A stretch of DNA of 28,229 bases, taken from positions 1 to 28,229 of the forward strand of contig CABUUG010000010.1 in assembly GCA_902494605.1 (NCBI GenBank). Reading direction: 5' to 3'. A program made the position numbers and the translations under genes. This document shows, in pieces, positions 1 through 9,252 of the stretch (position 1 is its first letter; the number at the start of each line of letters is the position of its first letter). The notes under the pieces were generated by a model. It made no database searches and was not told the origin of the DNA. It saw nothing but the letters and a program-made list of their open reading frames with translations. The stretch is from an uncultured Collinsella sp. (GTDB lineage Bacteria; Actinomycetota; Coriobacteriia; Coriobacteriales; Coriobacteriaceae).

Positions 1-30
1 ACGAAAGAGCATGTTAGAGAATGAGAGCGT

Positions 31-1413
31 ATGACTGATACCGCATCTAAGCACATCGATATGACCACCGGCTCACTGTGGCGCAATATTCCCCTGTTCG
101 CCTTCCCCGTGGCCGCCACGAGCATCTTGGAGCAGCTATCGAACCTCATCGCCACGGTCATCATCGGTAACTTCTCGGGCGACCAGGGAACCCTCGCCAT
201 GGCGGCGGTCGGCTCCAATGTTCCGCTTACCAGTCTTATGCTCAACCTGTTTATTGGCATGTCACTTGGCTCCAACGTGGTCATCGCCAACGCTATCGGC
301 CGCAACGATCAGAACATGGTCAAACGCGCCGTCCATACCTCGATTTTAATGGCGCTCGTGGGCTTTGTCGTCATCGCTCTGGGCGAGGTCTTTGCCGAGC
401 CCATGCTCGCCGCCCTCAACGTCCCTGCCGAGACCATGCCGCTCGCTTCGCTCTACCTACGCGTCTTTTTGCTCAGCATGCCCTCGATCTTGCTCTACAA
501 CTTTGAGGCCGCGATCTTCCGCTCCGTCGGCATCACTCGCATGCCGCTGCAGGCGCTCGCCGTGTCCACCGTCCTCAACATTGGCCTAGACCTCATCTTT
601 GTCCCCGTACTCCACTGGGGCGTCGCGGGCGTCGCCATCGCCACCGCCATCGCCTACACCGTCAGCGCCGCTACGCTCTTTATCCGCCTGCTCAAGACCG
701 ACTCCGTCGTCCGCGTCACCCTACGCGACCTGGCTATCGACCCCGTCGCCCTCAAGCGCATCGTCAAGATCGGCCTGCCCGCCGGCATCCAAAGCGCCGT
801 CTTTGCCGTCGCCAACATCATCATCCAGTCTGCCATCAACAGCCTGGGCACCGAGGTCATGGCGGCATCGAGCGCCGCCATGAGCCTGGAGTACGTGTGC
901 TACAACCTGCTCAACAGCTTTAGCCAGGCTTGCACCACCTTTGTGGGACAAAATCACGGCGCCCGCCAGATCGACCGCTGCACCAAGACGCTCAAGGTCT
1001 GCCTGGTCGAAGGCGGTATCGTTGCACTCACCACGATCATCGTTATTGTCGGCCTGGGACGCGAGATCTTGTCGCTGTTCAACAGCGATCCCAACATCGT
1101 CTCGATCGGCTATATCCGCGTGTGTTCGATCTTCCCGGCGTACGCCTTTAGCATGTTCTACGAAAACATGTCCGGCTACCTGCGCGGCTTTGGTATCTCG
1201 CTCACGCCCGCCCTCATCACCATGATCTGCGTCTGCGGCATCCGCTTCTATTGGGTGTTCTGCGTGTTCCCGCACTTCCGCACCTTTGCGAACATCATGA
1301 TGGTCTACCCCATCAGCCTGGGCACCACGGCGTTCTTTATGGTCGTGGCGGTACTACTTTGCCACCCGGCACGCACCTATCGCGCCACCCAAGCCAAAGC
1401 GACGGCCCGTTAA
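31..1413 (+). CDS. MATE family multidrug/metabolite efflux transporter
   Basis: A 460-residue polytopic membrane protein with the two-lobed MATE architecture: an N-terminal hydrophilic stretch of about 20 residues, then roughly twelve hydrophobic segments in two similar halves (about residues 20-220 and 245-450). Length is usual for the family. MATE proteins export cationic drugs or metabolites in exchange for Na+ or H+; the substrate cannot be read from sequence. The start ATG at 31 follows a weak purine-rich stretch; an internal ATG at 61 is an alternative. The gene converges on the LysR gene with only 27 nt between the stops, so the two are not co-transcribed. Family is clear, substrate unknown. 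Confidence 0.93.
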   Translation: MTDTASKHIDMTTGSLWRNIPLFAFPVAATSILEQLSNLIATVIIGNFSGDQGTLAMAAVGSNVPLTSLMLNLFIGMSLGSNVVIANAIGRNDQNMVKRAVHTSILMALVGFVVIALGEVFAEPMLAALNVPAETMPLASLYLRVFLLSMPSILLYNFEAAIFRSVGITRMPLQALAVSTVLNIGLDLIFVPVLHWGVAGVAIATAIAYTVSAATLFIRLLKTDSVVRVTLRDLAIDPVALKRIVKIGLPAGIQSAVFAVANIIIQSAINSLGTEVMAASSAAMSLEYVCYNLLNSFSQACTTFVGQNHGARQIDRCTKTLKVCLVEGGIVALTTIIVIVGLGREILSLFNSDPNIVSIGYIRVCSIFPAYAFSMFYENMSGYLRGFGISLTPALITMICVCGIRFYWVFCVFPHFRTFANIMMVYPISLGTTAFFMVVAVLLCHPARTYRATQAKATAR

Positions 1414-1440
1414 GCACCGCACTCAACGCCACGTCAGTCA

Positions 1441-2307
1441 TTAATTGACAATATGCGAGCTCATATAGTCGATAAAGCGCCTCGTGGCGATGGGCATGGT
1501 ATCCCAGCTACGCCAGGCTGCCACTACGTCGCGCGAGGGGGCGTGCGCGATGGGACGTACGCGAATATCGGCCCGCATGCCCTCAACGGTACGACGGTAG
1601 AGCATGCTCACGCCTAGGCCCTCCTCCACCATCGCCATGATGGTGTAGTCGTCGGTGACCTCACTCGTCACGTGCGGCGACAGCCCATGCGCCGCAAATG
1701 CATCGAGCACCAGGCTCTGTTCGCCCTCATCCAGCAGCACAAACGGCTCGGACGCCAGGTCGACGAGTGTCACCTTTTCCTTTGCCGTCAGCGGATGCGC
1801 GGCCGGCAACAATGCTACCAACTCGTCGTGATAGACCACACGCTTCTCGAGCCCAGCGGTAAATCCGCGCGCCGTAAAACAAAAATCAACCACGCCATCG
1901 TGCACCCACTGGGCGTTGCGCGTGTAATCGCCCTGCTTGAGGGTAAAGCGTACGCCCGGGTGCAGGGCACCAAAGTCGCGGATCACGCGCGGCAACACGG
2001 TTCGACTCACATTGGTAAACGTCGCAATGCGAATATCAGTCGACGAAAGCCCAAGTAACTCCTGACGTTTGCCCTCAAGCTCGGCCTCGGCGGTCACAAT
2101 CTGGCGCAGGAACGGCAGATATTGTTTACCGTCGCGCGTAAGCGAAACGCCCTGCTTACCGCGCTCGATAAGCGTGGTACCCAGCTCGCGCTCGAGCGCC
2201 TTGACGGCCTGGCTCACCGCACTTTGCGTATAGCCCAGTTCGTCCGCCGCGCCCTTAAGACTGCCGCAATCGACCACCATACAAACAATCTGATACCGCG
2301 ATGCCAT
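1441..2307 (-). CDS. LysR family transcriptional regulator
   Basis: A 288-residue protein of usual LTTR length. The N-terminal winged helix-turn-helix (about residues 1-60) shows the typical pattern GSLKGAADELGYTQSAVSQ followed by a linker helix; residues about 85-285 form the periplasmic-binding-protein-like effector domain. An SD (GGAGG) lies 4 nt upstream of the ATG. It is divergent from the EamA exporter at 2466, with 158 bp between the starts. Inference from that arrangement, which is common for LTTRs: it senses a small metabolite and controls the exporter. The effector is not predictable. Confidence 0.93.
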   Translation of the reverse strand: MASRYQIVCMVVDCGSLKGAADELGYTQSAVSQAVKALERELGTTLIERGKQGVSLTRDGKQYLPFLRQIVTAEAELEGKRQELLGLSSTDIRIATFTNVSRTVLPRVIRDFGALHPGVRFTLKQGDYTRNAQWVHDGVVDFCFTARGFTAGLEKRVVYHDELVALLPAAHPLTAKEKVTLVDLASEPFVLLDEGEQSLVLDAFAAHGLSPHVTSEVTDDYTIMAMVEEGLGVSMLYRRTVEGMRADIRVRPIAHAPSRDVVAAWRSWDTMPIATRRFIDYMSSHIVN

Positions 2308-2366
2308 CGTGCCTCCACATCGATGTAGCCGTAAAACGTTTTGCCAGGGCTTTTTCTGCTAACATT

Positions 2367-2385
2367 AGTATTTCTTAATCATACT
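2367..2385. promoter_or_regulatory. Candidate LysR-type operator (AGTAT-N9-ATACT)
   Basis: An interrupted perfect dyad, AGTAT at 2367-2371 and ATACT at 2381-2385, sits in the A+T-rich centre of the divergent LysR/EamA intergenic region. LTTR boxes are typically short interrupted dyads with this spacing, so this is the best candidate regulator site. Assignment rests on position and symmetry only. Confidence 0.35.
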
Positions 2386-2465
2386 GAAGATACATTCGCT
2401 TTACTACATCCACATCTGGGAGCAGAATCCTTTTAGCGAAACCGTTCTGTAACAAAAGGAGTCCC

Positions 2466-3368
2466 ATGGATCGCAAAAAAGCAATCGTGCTCTCATTTTC
2501 CGTTCCCGTCGCATGGGGCTTTTCGTATCCCCTCATGAAAATCGGCATGGACAGCATGAACGCCACGAGCATCGTCGCGCTACGCTGCATCATCGCCTTT
2601 GTGGCCTGCCTGTTGCTCTTCCACAAGCGCGCTTTCCGCATCAACCGCGACCTTATGGTCCGTGCCGCCATCATCGGCGCCATCATGGCAACCGAGCTCA
2701 CCTGCATGTGCCTGGGCTCCAGCCTCACCTCTGCCTCCACTGCCGGCTTTTTGCAGAGCCTGACGGTCGTGATCGTGCCGTTTGCCAACGCCGCCCTGCT
2801 GCGTCGCGCCCCCGAGCGCAAAGTGCTCGTCGGCACCGCCATCGTCACCTGCGGCATGCTGCTGCTCTCGGGCGCCGACTTTACCAGCCTGAACCCGGGC
2901 GCGATCATCATGCTGCTCTCCGCCTTTGTCTACGCCGGACACATCATTGTGGCGAAGCGCTTTGTCGAAGATGTCGACCCGCTGGCTCTGGGCGTTTGGC
3001 AGCTGGGCTTTGGCGGTTTGTTCTCGGGCATCGCGGCATTCACCTTTGGCGGTTTCACGCTTCCCGGCACGCCGGGCGAGGTCGTAGTCGTCGTCGCGCT
3101 CGCACTCATCTGCTCTGCCTACGGCTTTATCACCCAAACGCTCGTGCAGCCCCACGTGCCCGCCGAGACTACCGGCTTCGCTTTCTCGCTCGAGCCGGTC
3201 TGCTCCGCTGTCTTCTCGTTCTTCCTGGTCGGCGAGGTCCTGAGCCCCATCGCATTCTTTGGCGCCGCCCTCATCCTCACCGGCGTCATGGTGGCAACCG
3301 TCGAGCTTCCGCGCCTTCGCGCACATGGACAGGCTCGCATGGCAGGAGCGCCCGAGCAAGTCTCGTAG
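2466..3368 (+). CDS. EamA/DMT family transporter
   Basis: A 300-residue protein with about ten hydrophobic segments arranged as two EamA repeats (about residues 6-140 and 150-285), as in the drug/metabolite transporter superfamily. Such proteins usually export amino acids or metabolites. AAGGAG at 2456-2461 precedes the ATG. It is divergent from a LysR gene, which suggests inducible expression. It is not closely similar to the second EamA protein at 10219: that one has conspicuous near-identical internal repeats and this one does not. Substrate unknown. Confidence 0.92.
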   Translation: MDRKKAIVLSFSVPVAWGFSYPLMKIGMDSMNATSIVALRCIIAFVACLLLFHKRAFRINRDLMVRAAIIGAIMATELTCMCLGSSLTSASTAGFLQSLTVVIVPFANAALLRRAPERKVLVGTAIVTCGMLLLSGADFTSLNPGAIIMLLSAFVYAGHIIVAKRFVEDVDPLALGVWQLGFGGLFSGIAAFTFGGFTLPGTPGEVVVVVALALICSAYGFITQTLVQPHVPAETTGFAFSLEPVCSAVFSFFLVGEVLSPIAFFGAALILTGVMVATVELPRLRAHGQARMAGAPEQVS

Positions 3369-3456
3369 ACCCCACTCTTCATACAGTCGTGGCATAAAGG
3401 CAACCGGTGCGCCTTTACAATAGATGCCAACAGAGCATCTGCCATAAAGGAGCCCC

Positions 3457-4182
3457 ATGGACACCGCAACTCGCGACCGCAACATAGCAACTTGGTTGGG
3501 CGATGCGCCGCAGCCGGTACGTGACACTACGAACCAGCTGCTCGAGCGCATCGCCCTTTTGCGTGCCGAGCAGACTATCTACCCGGCACAAGACGACATC
3601 CTCAATGCCCTCGCCTACACGCCGGCCGACCAGGTCAAGGTCGTCATCTTGGGTCAAGACCCCTATCACGGACCCACCCAGGCAATGGGGCTGTCGTTCT
3701 CGGTCCCCGCGACGCAAACCAAGCTGCCGCCGAGCCTGCGCAACATCTATAAAGAGCTCAAAGCCGATCTGGGTTGCCCCATTCCCGCCACGGGAGACCT
3801 AACCCCATGGGCACAACAGGGCGTCTTGCTCCTCAACACCACGCTCACCGTACGCGAGCATGCCGCCAACTCGCACGCCAAACTGGGCTGGAGCACGCTC
3901 ACCGACTACGTTATCGAACGCTGCTGTCAGCTGCCCCAGCCGGTAGTCTTTTTGGCATGGGGCCGCTTTGCCCAGCAGATGGTCGAAGGCAAGCTCGCCG
4001 CTACCGGCGCGGGCAAGGCAACCGGCAAGTTCTGCCTGGCCTCTACGCACCCCTCGCCGCTTTCGGCCAACCGTGCCACGGCAGAACTCCCCGCTTTTAT
4101 GGGGTCGCGTCCCTTCTCGGCAGCCAATCGGCTACTCGAACAGCACGGCTCGACCCCCGTCAACTGGACTTGCCTCGGCTAA
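3457..4182 (+). CDS. ung: Uracil-DNA glycosylase (family 1)
   Basis: A 241-residue enzyme that excises uracil from DNA, initiating base-excision repair after cytosine deamination or dUTP misincorporation. Family 1 hallmarks are present: the water-activating motif GQDPYHGP with catalytic Asp68, the uracil-pocket segment LNTTLTVR, and the DNA-intercalation loop HPSPLSANR starting at His198. Length matches bacterial Ung. AAAGGAG at 3446-3452 supports the ATG. It stands 88 nt after the EamA stop and ends at a strong bidirectional terminator, so it is probably monocistronic or the last gene of a short transcript. Confidence 0.97.
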   Translation: MDTATRDRNIATWLGDAPQPVRDTTNQLLERIALLRAEQTIYPAQDDILNALAYTPADQVKVVILGQDPYHGPTQAMGLSFSVPATQTKLPPSLRNIYKELKADLGCPIPATGDLTPWAQQGVLLLNTTLTVREHAANSHAKLGWSTLTDYVIERCCQLPQPVVFLAWGRFAQQMVEGKLAATGAGKATGKFCLASTHPSPLSANRATAELPAFMGSRPFSAANRLLEQHGSTPVNWTCLG

Positions 4183-4195
4183 AAATCGATACATC

Positions 4196-4231
4196 AAAAA
4201 CGCGCCCGACGGCTTTCCATCGGGCGCGTTT
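4196..4231. terminator. Bidirectional Rho-independent terminator between ung and the SDR gene
   Basis: A perfect 9-bp GC-rich stem, CGCGCCCGA at 4201-4209 and TCGGGCGCG at 4220-4228, with a 10-nt loop. It has an A5 tract on the left, giving U5 on the minus strand, and TTT on the right. It lies between the converging ung and SDR stops and can serve both; the minus-strand reading has the better U tract. Confidence 0.85.
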
Positions 4232-4232
4232 C

Positions 4233-4913
4233 CTATTCGGGCCAAATAAATTGTGTGCGGCCGGCCTCGCCGCCATCGATCAGAAGGCTCTGCCCGGTCA
4301 TAAACCGGTTGGTCACGCCCACAAAGTAGATCCACTCGGCGATCTCTTGGGCGGTGGCCCAGCGTTTAAGCGGCGTGAGCTCCATAATCTGGTTCCACAG
4401 GTGCTCGTCTTCCATCACGCAACGGTTGAGCGGCGTTATAACGCCGCCCGGGTCCACACTGTTGGCGATGGCCTGCGGTGCCAGGCGGTTTGCAAGGTTC
4501 TTGGTGTAGGCGATAACGCCGCCCTTGCTGGCGGCATAGGCGGGAAACTCCGATCCAGTATGCCCGCTCGCCGACCCCACATTGACCACGGATTTGATAG
4601 CCGGCGCAGGCTTGGCGGCGAGCCCCTCCCCCACAAAGGCGTAGCGCTCGGTCACGTTGATGGTGCCACACAGGTTGGCGGCGATGTCGTCGGCCGAATC
4701 CTGCGTACCGGCAACGTTCACGATTACCTGAGGCTCAAGGTCGCTTGGAAACGAGTCCGGCTCGCGGACATCAACGATCAGATGGCGGTAGCGCTCGTGT
4801 TCGATCGCCGGCGACAGCAGATCAAAGCCCACGACCTCGTGGCCCTCATCCAAAAAGCGCTGCACGCACGCGGCTCCGATACCGCCCGAAGCGCCCGTGA
4901 TCAAAACCCGCAT
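4233..4913 (-). CDS. Short-chain dehydrogenase/reductase (NAD-type SDR)
   Basis: A 226-residue classical SDR with the Rossmann signature TGASGGIG (residues 6-13), an acidic residue at the end of beta-2 (Asp31) that indicates preference for NAD(H), NVAG at 66-69, and a Ser114/Tyr126/Lys130 active site in a YAASK context. Length is slightly below the usual 240-260. Substrate is open; hydroxysteroid, sugar alcohol or hydroxy-acid are all possible for this class in gut bacteria. Translation start is set by TAAGGAG, which overlaps the stop of the upstream VUT transporter gene 9 nt away, so the two are co-transcribed and probably translationally coupled. Confidence 0.9.
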   Translation of the reverse strand: MRVLITGASGGIGAACVQRFLDEGHEVVGFDLLSPAIEHERYRHLIVDVREPDSFPSDLEPQVIVNVAGTQDSADDIAANLCGTINVTERYAFVGEGLAAKPAPAIKSVVNVGSASGHTGSEFPAYAASKGGVIAYTKNLANRLAPQAIANSVDPGGVITPLNRCVMEDEHLWNQIMELTPLKRWATAQEIAEWIYFVGVTNRFMTGQSLLIDGGEAGRTQFIWPE

Positions 4914-4922
4914 ACTTGCTCC

Positions 4923-5645
4923 TTAGGCGGTTGCGTGGCGCTCGAGGTACTCGGAACCCACATTCTCGCGTTCCCAGCCGCGCACGACCTTGTAGCCCAC
5001 GGGGCTCAGGAAGACCTCGCACAGCAGCTCGGCAACAGCGCCGGTCAGCGAGCACATAAGGACCTGCACCCAGGTCCAACCAAAGAACGTGTGGCTCACC
5101 ACGATGGCAAAGACCAGGTTGTCGATAAACTGGCCAACACCCGTGGACACATAGGAGCGGAAGGCGAAGCTCGCAAAGTTATTCTTTTTGAGCATGCGGC
5201 CGAGCGACTGGTTGAGCGTAGAGTTAACTACGGCAGAAACGAGCATTGCCAGCGAAGAGCCCAGCACCACGTACCAGGTGCCGCCGATGGTGGCGTTAAG
5301 GGCGGTGTTGACCTCGATCATGCCCGTGTCGTAGTAAGCGCCCCACATGCCGGGCGTGAGCGAGCATGCCCAAAAGCACAGGCTCACGGCAAGGTTGACC
5401 AGCAGCGCGAGGATAGAGATTTTGATGGATGCCTTGGCACCAAAGCGTTTGCAGATCATGTCCTGGCACAAAAACGAAACCCAGCTCACCACAAAGCCGC
5501 AATCGAGTGCCAGATACGGCAGGCTGATAAGCTCTTTGTTGGCCAGCAGGTTCATCATGATGACGCTCACGAAAAACAGCGAAACCGTTGCCGCGGGAAT
5601 GCTCCGCAACAGGACCTTGTAGTCCTCCATGACCTTCTTGATCAT
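4923..5645 (-). CDS. VUT/YhhQ family transporter, probable queuosine precursor importer
   Basis: A 240-residue membrane protein with about six hydrophobic segments and the pattern of the Vut_1 (YhhQ) family, including conserved stretches ALDCGFVVSWVSFL, QDMICKRFG and VGQFIDNLVFA. Family members import queuine, preQ0 or preQ1 for tRNA modification. AGGAG at 5652-5656 (minus-strand sense) lies 6 nt before the ATG. The leader carries a pseudoknot-capable element resembling a preQ1 riboswitch, consistent with the assigned role. It forms an operon with the downstream SDR gene, whose SD overlaps this stop codon. The precise substrate is inferred from family. Confidence 0.85.
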   Translation of the reverse strand: MIKKVMEDYKVLLRSIPAATVSLFFVSVIMMNLLANKELISLPYLALDCGFVVSWVSFLCQDMICKRFGAKASIKISILALLVNLAVSLCFWACSLTPGMWGAYYDTGMIEVNTALNATIGGTWYVVLGSSLAMLVSAVVNSTLNQSLGRMLKKNNFASFAFRSYVSTGVGQFIDNLVFAIVVSHTFFGWTWVQVLMCSLTGAVAELLCEVFLSPVGYKVVRGWERENVGSEYLERHATA

Positions 5646-5651
5646 TATGTA

Positions 5652-5701
5652 CTCCTTTGGTTTTAGGTTTAACGAGCAGGATATCGGACCCGAACTGCTC
5701 G
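5652..5701 (-). promoter_or_regulatory. preQ1-riboswitch-like leader pseudoknot (candidate)
   Basis: In the transcript sense, a perfect 7-bp stem (CGAGCAG/CTGCTCG, plus-strand 5673-5679 and 5695-5701) encloses a 15-nt loop starting TTCGGGT. It is followed by an A-rich tail (TTAAACCTAAAACC) directly before AAAGGAG. Loop GGGT or GGT can pair with ACCT or ACC in the tail, giving an H-type pseudoknot just upstream of the SD, the layout of class I preQ1 riboswitches. The stem is longer and the loop larger than the classical consensus, so assignment is tentative; the identity of the gene it precedes is the main support. Confidence 0.35.
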
Positions 5702-5765
5702 GCCGCCCCGGTCTTGAGACGACGGTGGGTATGATAGCCGCTCACACGGCATCAGGCAAGTAAAT

Positions 5766-5795
5766 GGCGCGGCAGCCCCGCAGGGCCACCGCGCC
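5766..5795 (-). terminator. Terminator downstream of prfC
   Basis: A two-step hairpin read on the minus strand: GGCGCGG/CCGCGCC (5789-5795 with 5766-5772), a symmetrical TG/TG internal loop, then GCCC/GGGC closed by a TGCG loop. It is followed by ATTTACTT, a modest U tract. It starts 6 nt after the prfC stop and separates prfC from the VUT gene. Confidence 0.65.
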
Positions 5796-5801
5796 GATGC
5801 G

Positions 5802-7415
<1,614 letters not shown>

Positions 7416-7559
7416 GCGGATCCTTTCTTGTATTGAGTGCATTACGTCGTTGTAACCGCACTATTGTAGCCGCGAAATCCCGCCCTAGGGCGCCTATCAG
7501 GACAAATTCATCAGTTGGGGCCTAGGTAGCAGTCGATGGCGGCACTCCGCAGCAGTTTG

Positions 7560-7855
7560 TCTCGATCTGTAACATCTAGACGGTTTTTGAACCTCTACCT
7601 GTTACAGATTTAGACAAACAGGTGGGCGTCCCAGAAAGATCTCGATCTGTAACATCTAACCACTCAAAACGGGTCCATCTGTTACAGATTGAGATATAAG
7701 GATAGACGGGTGGCCAATGTCTCGATCTGTAACATCTAGCAGCCAAAATCTTCTCCAGTTGTTACAGATTGAGACAACCAGGTGGGGCCCGCCAGCAAAA
7801 TCTCAATCTGTAACAGCTAGCCGTCCAAATCGGTTCCAGATGTTACAGATTGAGA
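7560..7855. repeat. Array of eight 15-nt repeats in alternating orientation, 40-nt pitch (four hairpin units)
   Basis: Eight copies of a 15-nt motif (TGTTACAGATTGAGA or its complement) start at 7560, 7600, 7640, 7680, 7720, 7760, 7801 and 7841, strictly alternating in direction. The core TGTTACAGAT is invariant in all eight. Each left/right pair makes a 55-nt unit with a 15-bp stem and a 25-nt loop; units are separated by 25, 25 and 26 nt. The base pair just outside each stem is complementary in all four units but differs (G-C, A-T, G-C, A-T), and unit 1 extends five pairs. Loops begin TCTA or GCTA; two of the three linkers share CAGGTGGG and the third has GGGTGG. It is not a CRISPR array. 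Function unknown: structured RNA, protein-binding array or repeat element are all possible. Confidence 0.9.
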
Positions 7856-7888
7856 TGAACGAACGAGCGGACAATCCGTATTTGCCTC

Positions 7889-7944
7889 TTGCATAACTGT
7901 GCATAGTGTATATATACTGTGCTTACCGGTTATATACACGTGTA
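7889..7944 (+). promoter_or_regulatory. Promoter and palindromic operator region of the gntR-ABC operon
   Basis: A sigma-70-like promoter, TTGCAT (7889-7894), 18-bp spacer, TATACT (7913-7918), overlaps a near-palindrome ACTGTGCATAGT (7896-7907) and the palindrome GTATATATAC (7908-7917). A perfect 10-bp palindrome TACACGTGTA follows at 7935-7944, 12 nt before the SD. GntR/YtrA regulators usually repress their own operon from such sites, so autoregulation is likely. Which dyad is bound is not determinable here. Confidence 0.6.
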
Positions 7945-7966
7945 GCCCAACAGCTAAGGAGCCGCT

Positions 7967-8347
7967 GTGGACATCATCCTATCCAATTCGAGCGACAAGC
8001 CCATCTACGAGCAGATAACCTCGCAAGTCAAAGCTCAGATCTTATCGGGCACGCTCGCCGCGGGAGCAAAACTCCCCAGCATCCGTGCACTCGCGAGCGA
8101 TCTTGGCGTGAGCGTCATCACCACCAAGCGCGCCTACGCCGACCTGGAGCAGCTCGGGTTTATCTGCACCGTGCAGGGCAAGGGCTGTTTTGTCGCCGAG
8201 GGCAACCAGGAGCTCTTGCGTGAAAACCAGCTCTGCCATATCGAAGAGCTGCTTGCGAAAGCGGCAAGCCAAGCCGAAGCCTTGGGCGTCACGCGCGACA
8301 AGCTGCACGAAATGCTCGACCTGGTAGCCCCCGATACCATGCAGTAG
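7967..8347 (+). CDS. GntR family (YtrA-type) transcriptional regulator
   Basis: A 126-residue short GntR protein: the winged HTH occupies about residues 8-72 (PIYEQI..., LPSIRALASDLGVS, and a KGCFVA wing), followed by a short helical tail of about 50 residues instead of a large effector domain, as in the YtrA subfamily. Start is GTG at 7967, set by AAGGAG at 7956-7961. YtrA-type regulators sit at the head of ABC exporter operons and repress them; the ATPase starts 23 nt after this stop and the permease follows. The inducing signal is often cell-envelope or peptide-antibiotic stress in this subfamily, which is inference here. Confidence 0.92.
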   Translation: MDIILSNSSDKPIYEQITSQVKAQILSGTLAAGAKLPSIRALASDLGVSVITTKRAYADLEQLGFICTVQGKGCFVAEGNQELLRENQLCHIEELLAKAASQAEALGVTRDKLHEMLDLVAPDTMQ

Positions 8348-8370
8348 CCATCTGCAAGAAAGGCTATACC

Positions 8371-9252
8371 ATGCAAAACTTGCTTGAACTCAAAGGCATC
8401 TCACGCACTGTAAGCGACCGCTTTTCACTGCGCGACGTCACGCTTGCCGTGGAGCCTGGCCAGATCGTCGGCTTTGTTGGTGCCAACGGTGCTGGCAAAA
8501 CAACGACGATTCGTGCCGCGCTCGGGCTTATCAAACTCGATGCCGGCGAGGTGCGCCTGTTTGGGCAGCGCTGCAGCGCCGACGCGCCCGATGAGACACA
8601 GCGTTGTCTACGTGCCCGTGTCGGCCTCGTGCTGGACACGTGTCCCTTCCCTTCCACACTCAAGGTGACCGCAGTTGAGGCACTCGTAAGCCCGGCGTAC
8701 CCCACCTGGAGCCACGACACCTTCGCCAGCCTCATCGACCGATTTGGCCTCGATCCCTAGACATAGGTCAAGGACCTCTCCCGCGGCATGGGCATGAAAC
8801 TGCAGCTTGCCTGTGCACTCAGCCACAATGCCAAGCTGCTCGTTTTGGACGAAGCCACCGCGGGCCTCGATCCCATGGCACGCGAGGAACTGCATGATGA
8901 GCTGCTTGCCTTTGTCGCCGACGGCCAACACAGCGTGCTGCTCTCGAGCCACATTACGTCCGACCTCGATCGCACCGCCGATCGCGTCATCTGCATCGAT
9001 AATGGCTCGATTATGTTTGACCTGCCGCGCGAGGACATTACCGACCGTGCCGGCATCGCCCACTGCACCCAATCGCAGGCTGCCGAGCTTATGGCTTGCG
9101 TCGAAGGCGCCCGTGCCGCCCACCACGCCTATAGCGTGGACGTGCTCGTGCCCAACCGTCGCGAAACGCTCGAGGCCTTCCCCGAGATTCCCTGCGATCG
9201 GGCAACCATTGACGACTATCTGCGCCTCATGCTGAAAGGGGCTTCGAAATGA
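8371..9252 (+). pseudogene. ABC transporter ATP-binding protein interrupted by two in-frame amber codons
   Basis: One continuous frame of 294 codons encodes a complete YtrB-like ABC ATPase except for TAG at 8758-8760 and TAG at 8764-8766, separated by ACA. Before the stops: Walker A GANGAGKTT and the Q-loop region (first 129 residues). After them: signature LSRGM (just downstream), Walker B LLVLDEATAGLDP and the H-loop SSHITSD. No frameshift and no other damage is visible. The likely restart ATG at 8788 has only a weak AAGGA 13 nt upstream. TAG is the normal stop of several genes here, so global recoding is excluded. Options: recent nonsense pseudogene, sequencing or assembly error, readthrough, or two polypeptides. 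The 3' end overlaps the permease start (ATGA). Confidence 0.85.

Larger units (their letters stand above)
7416..7966. other. 551-nt non-coding region between prfC and the gntR operon
   Basis: No credible coding region on either strand. It holds the minus-strand prfC leader (about 7416-7500), the alternating-repeat array (7560-7855) and the gntR promoter region (7889-7944). The array is the dominant feature. The stretch 7501-7559 shows nothing I can interpret, except that its last five bases extend the first hairpin of the array. Confidence 0.8.

Noticed and set aside
3396..3439. Two small dyads (AAAGGC/GCCTTT and AGATGC/GCATCT) before ung as terminator or SOS box
   Set aside because: Stems are only 6 bp, no U tract follows, and neither resembles a Gram-positive LexA site.
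3774..5666. 630-codon plus-strand open frame
   Set aside because: It overlaps ung in another frame and runs antisense through the SDR and VUT genes; composition is shadow-like (His/Arg/Gly-rich) and no domain is recognisable.
7560..7855. CRISPR array
   Set aside because: Repeats are only 15 nt, strictly alternate in orientation and form intra-unit palindromes; loops and linkers resemble each other within class; no cas genes lie in the window.
8371..9252. Genome-wide amber recoding to explain the two TAG codons
   Set aside because: TAG ends several intact genes in this window (for example at 3366-3368, 8345-8347, 11092-11094, 17468-17470 and 17765-17767), so TAG is a normal stop here.
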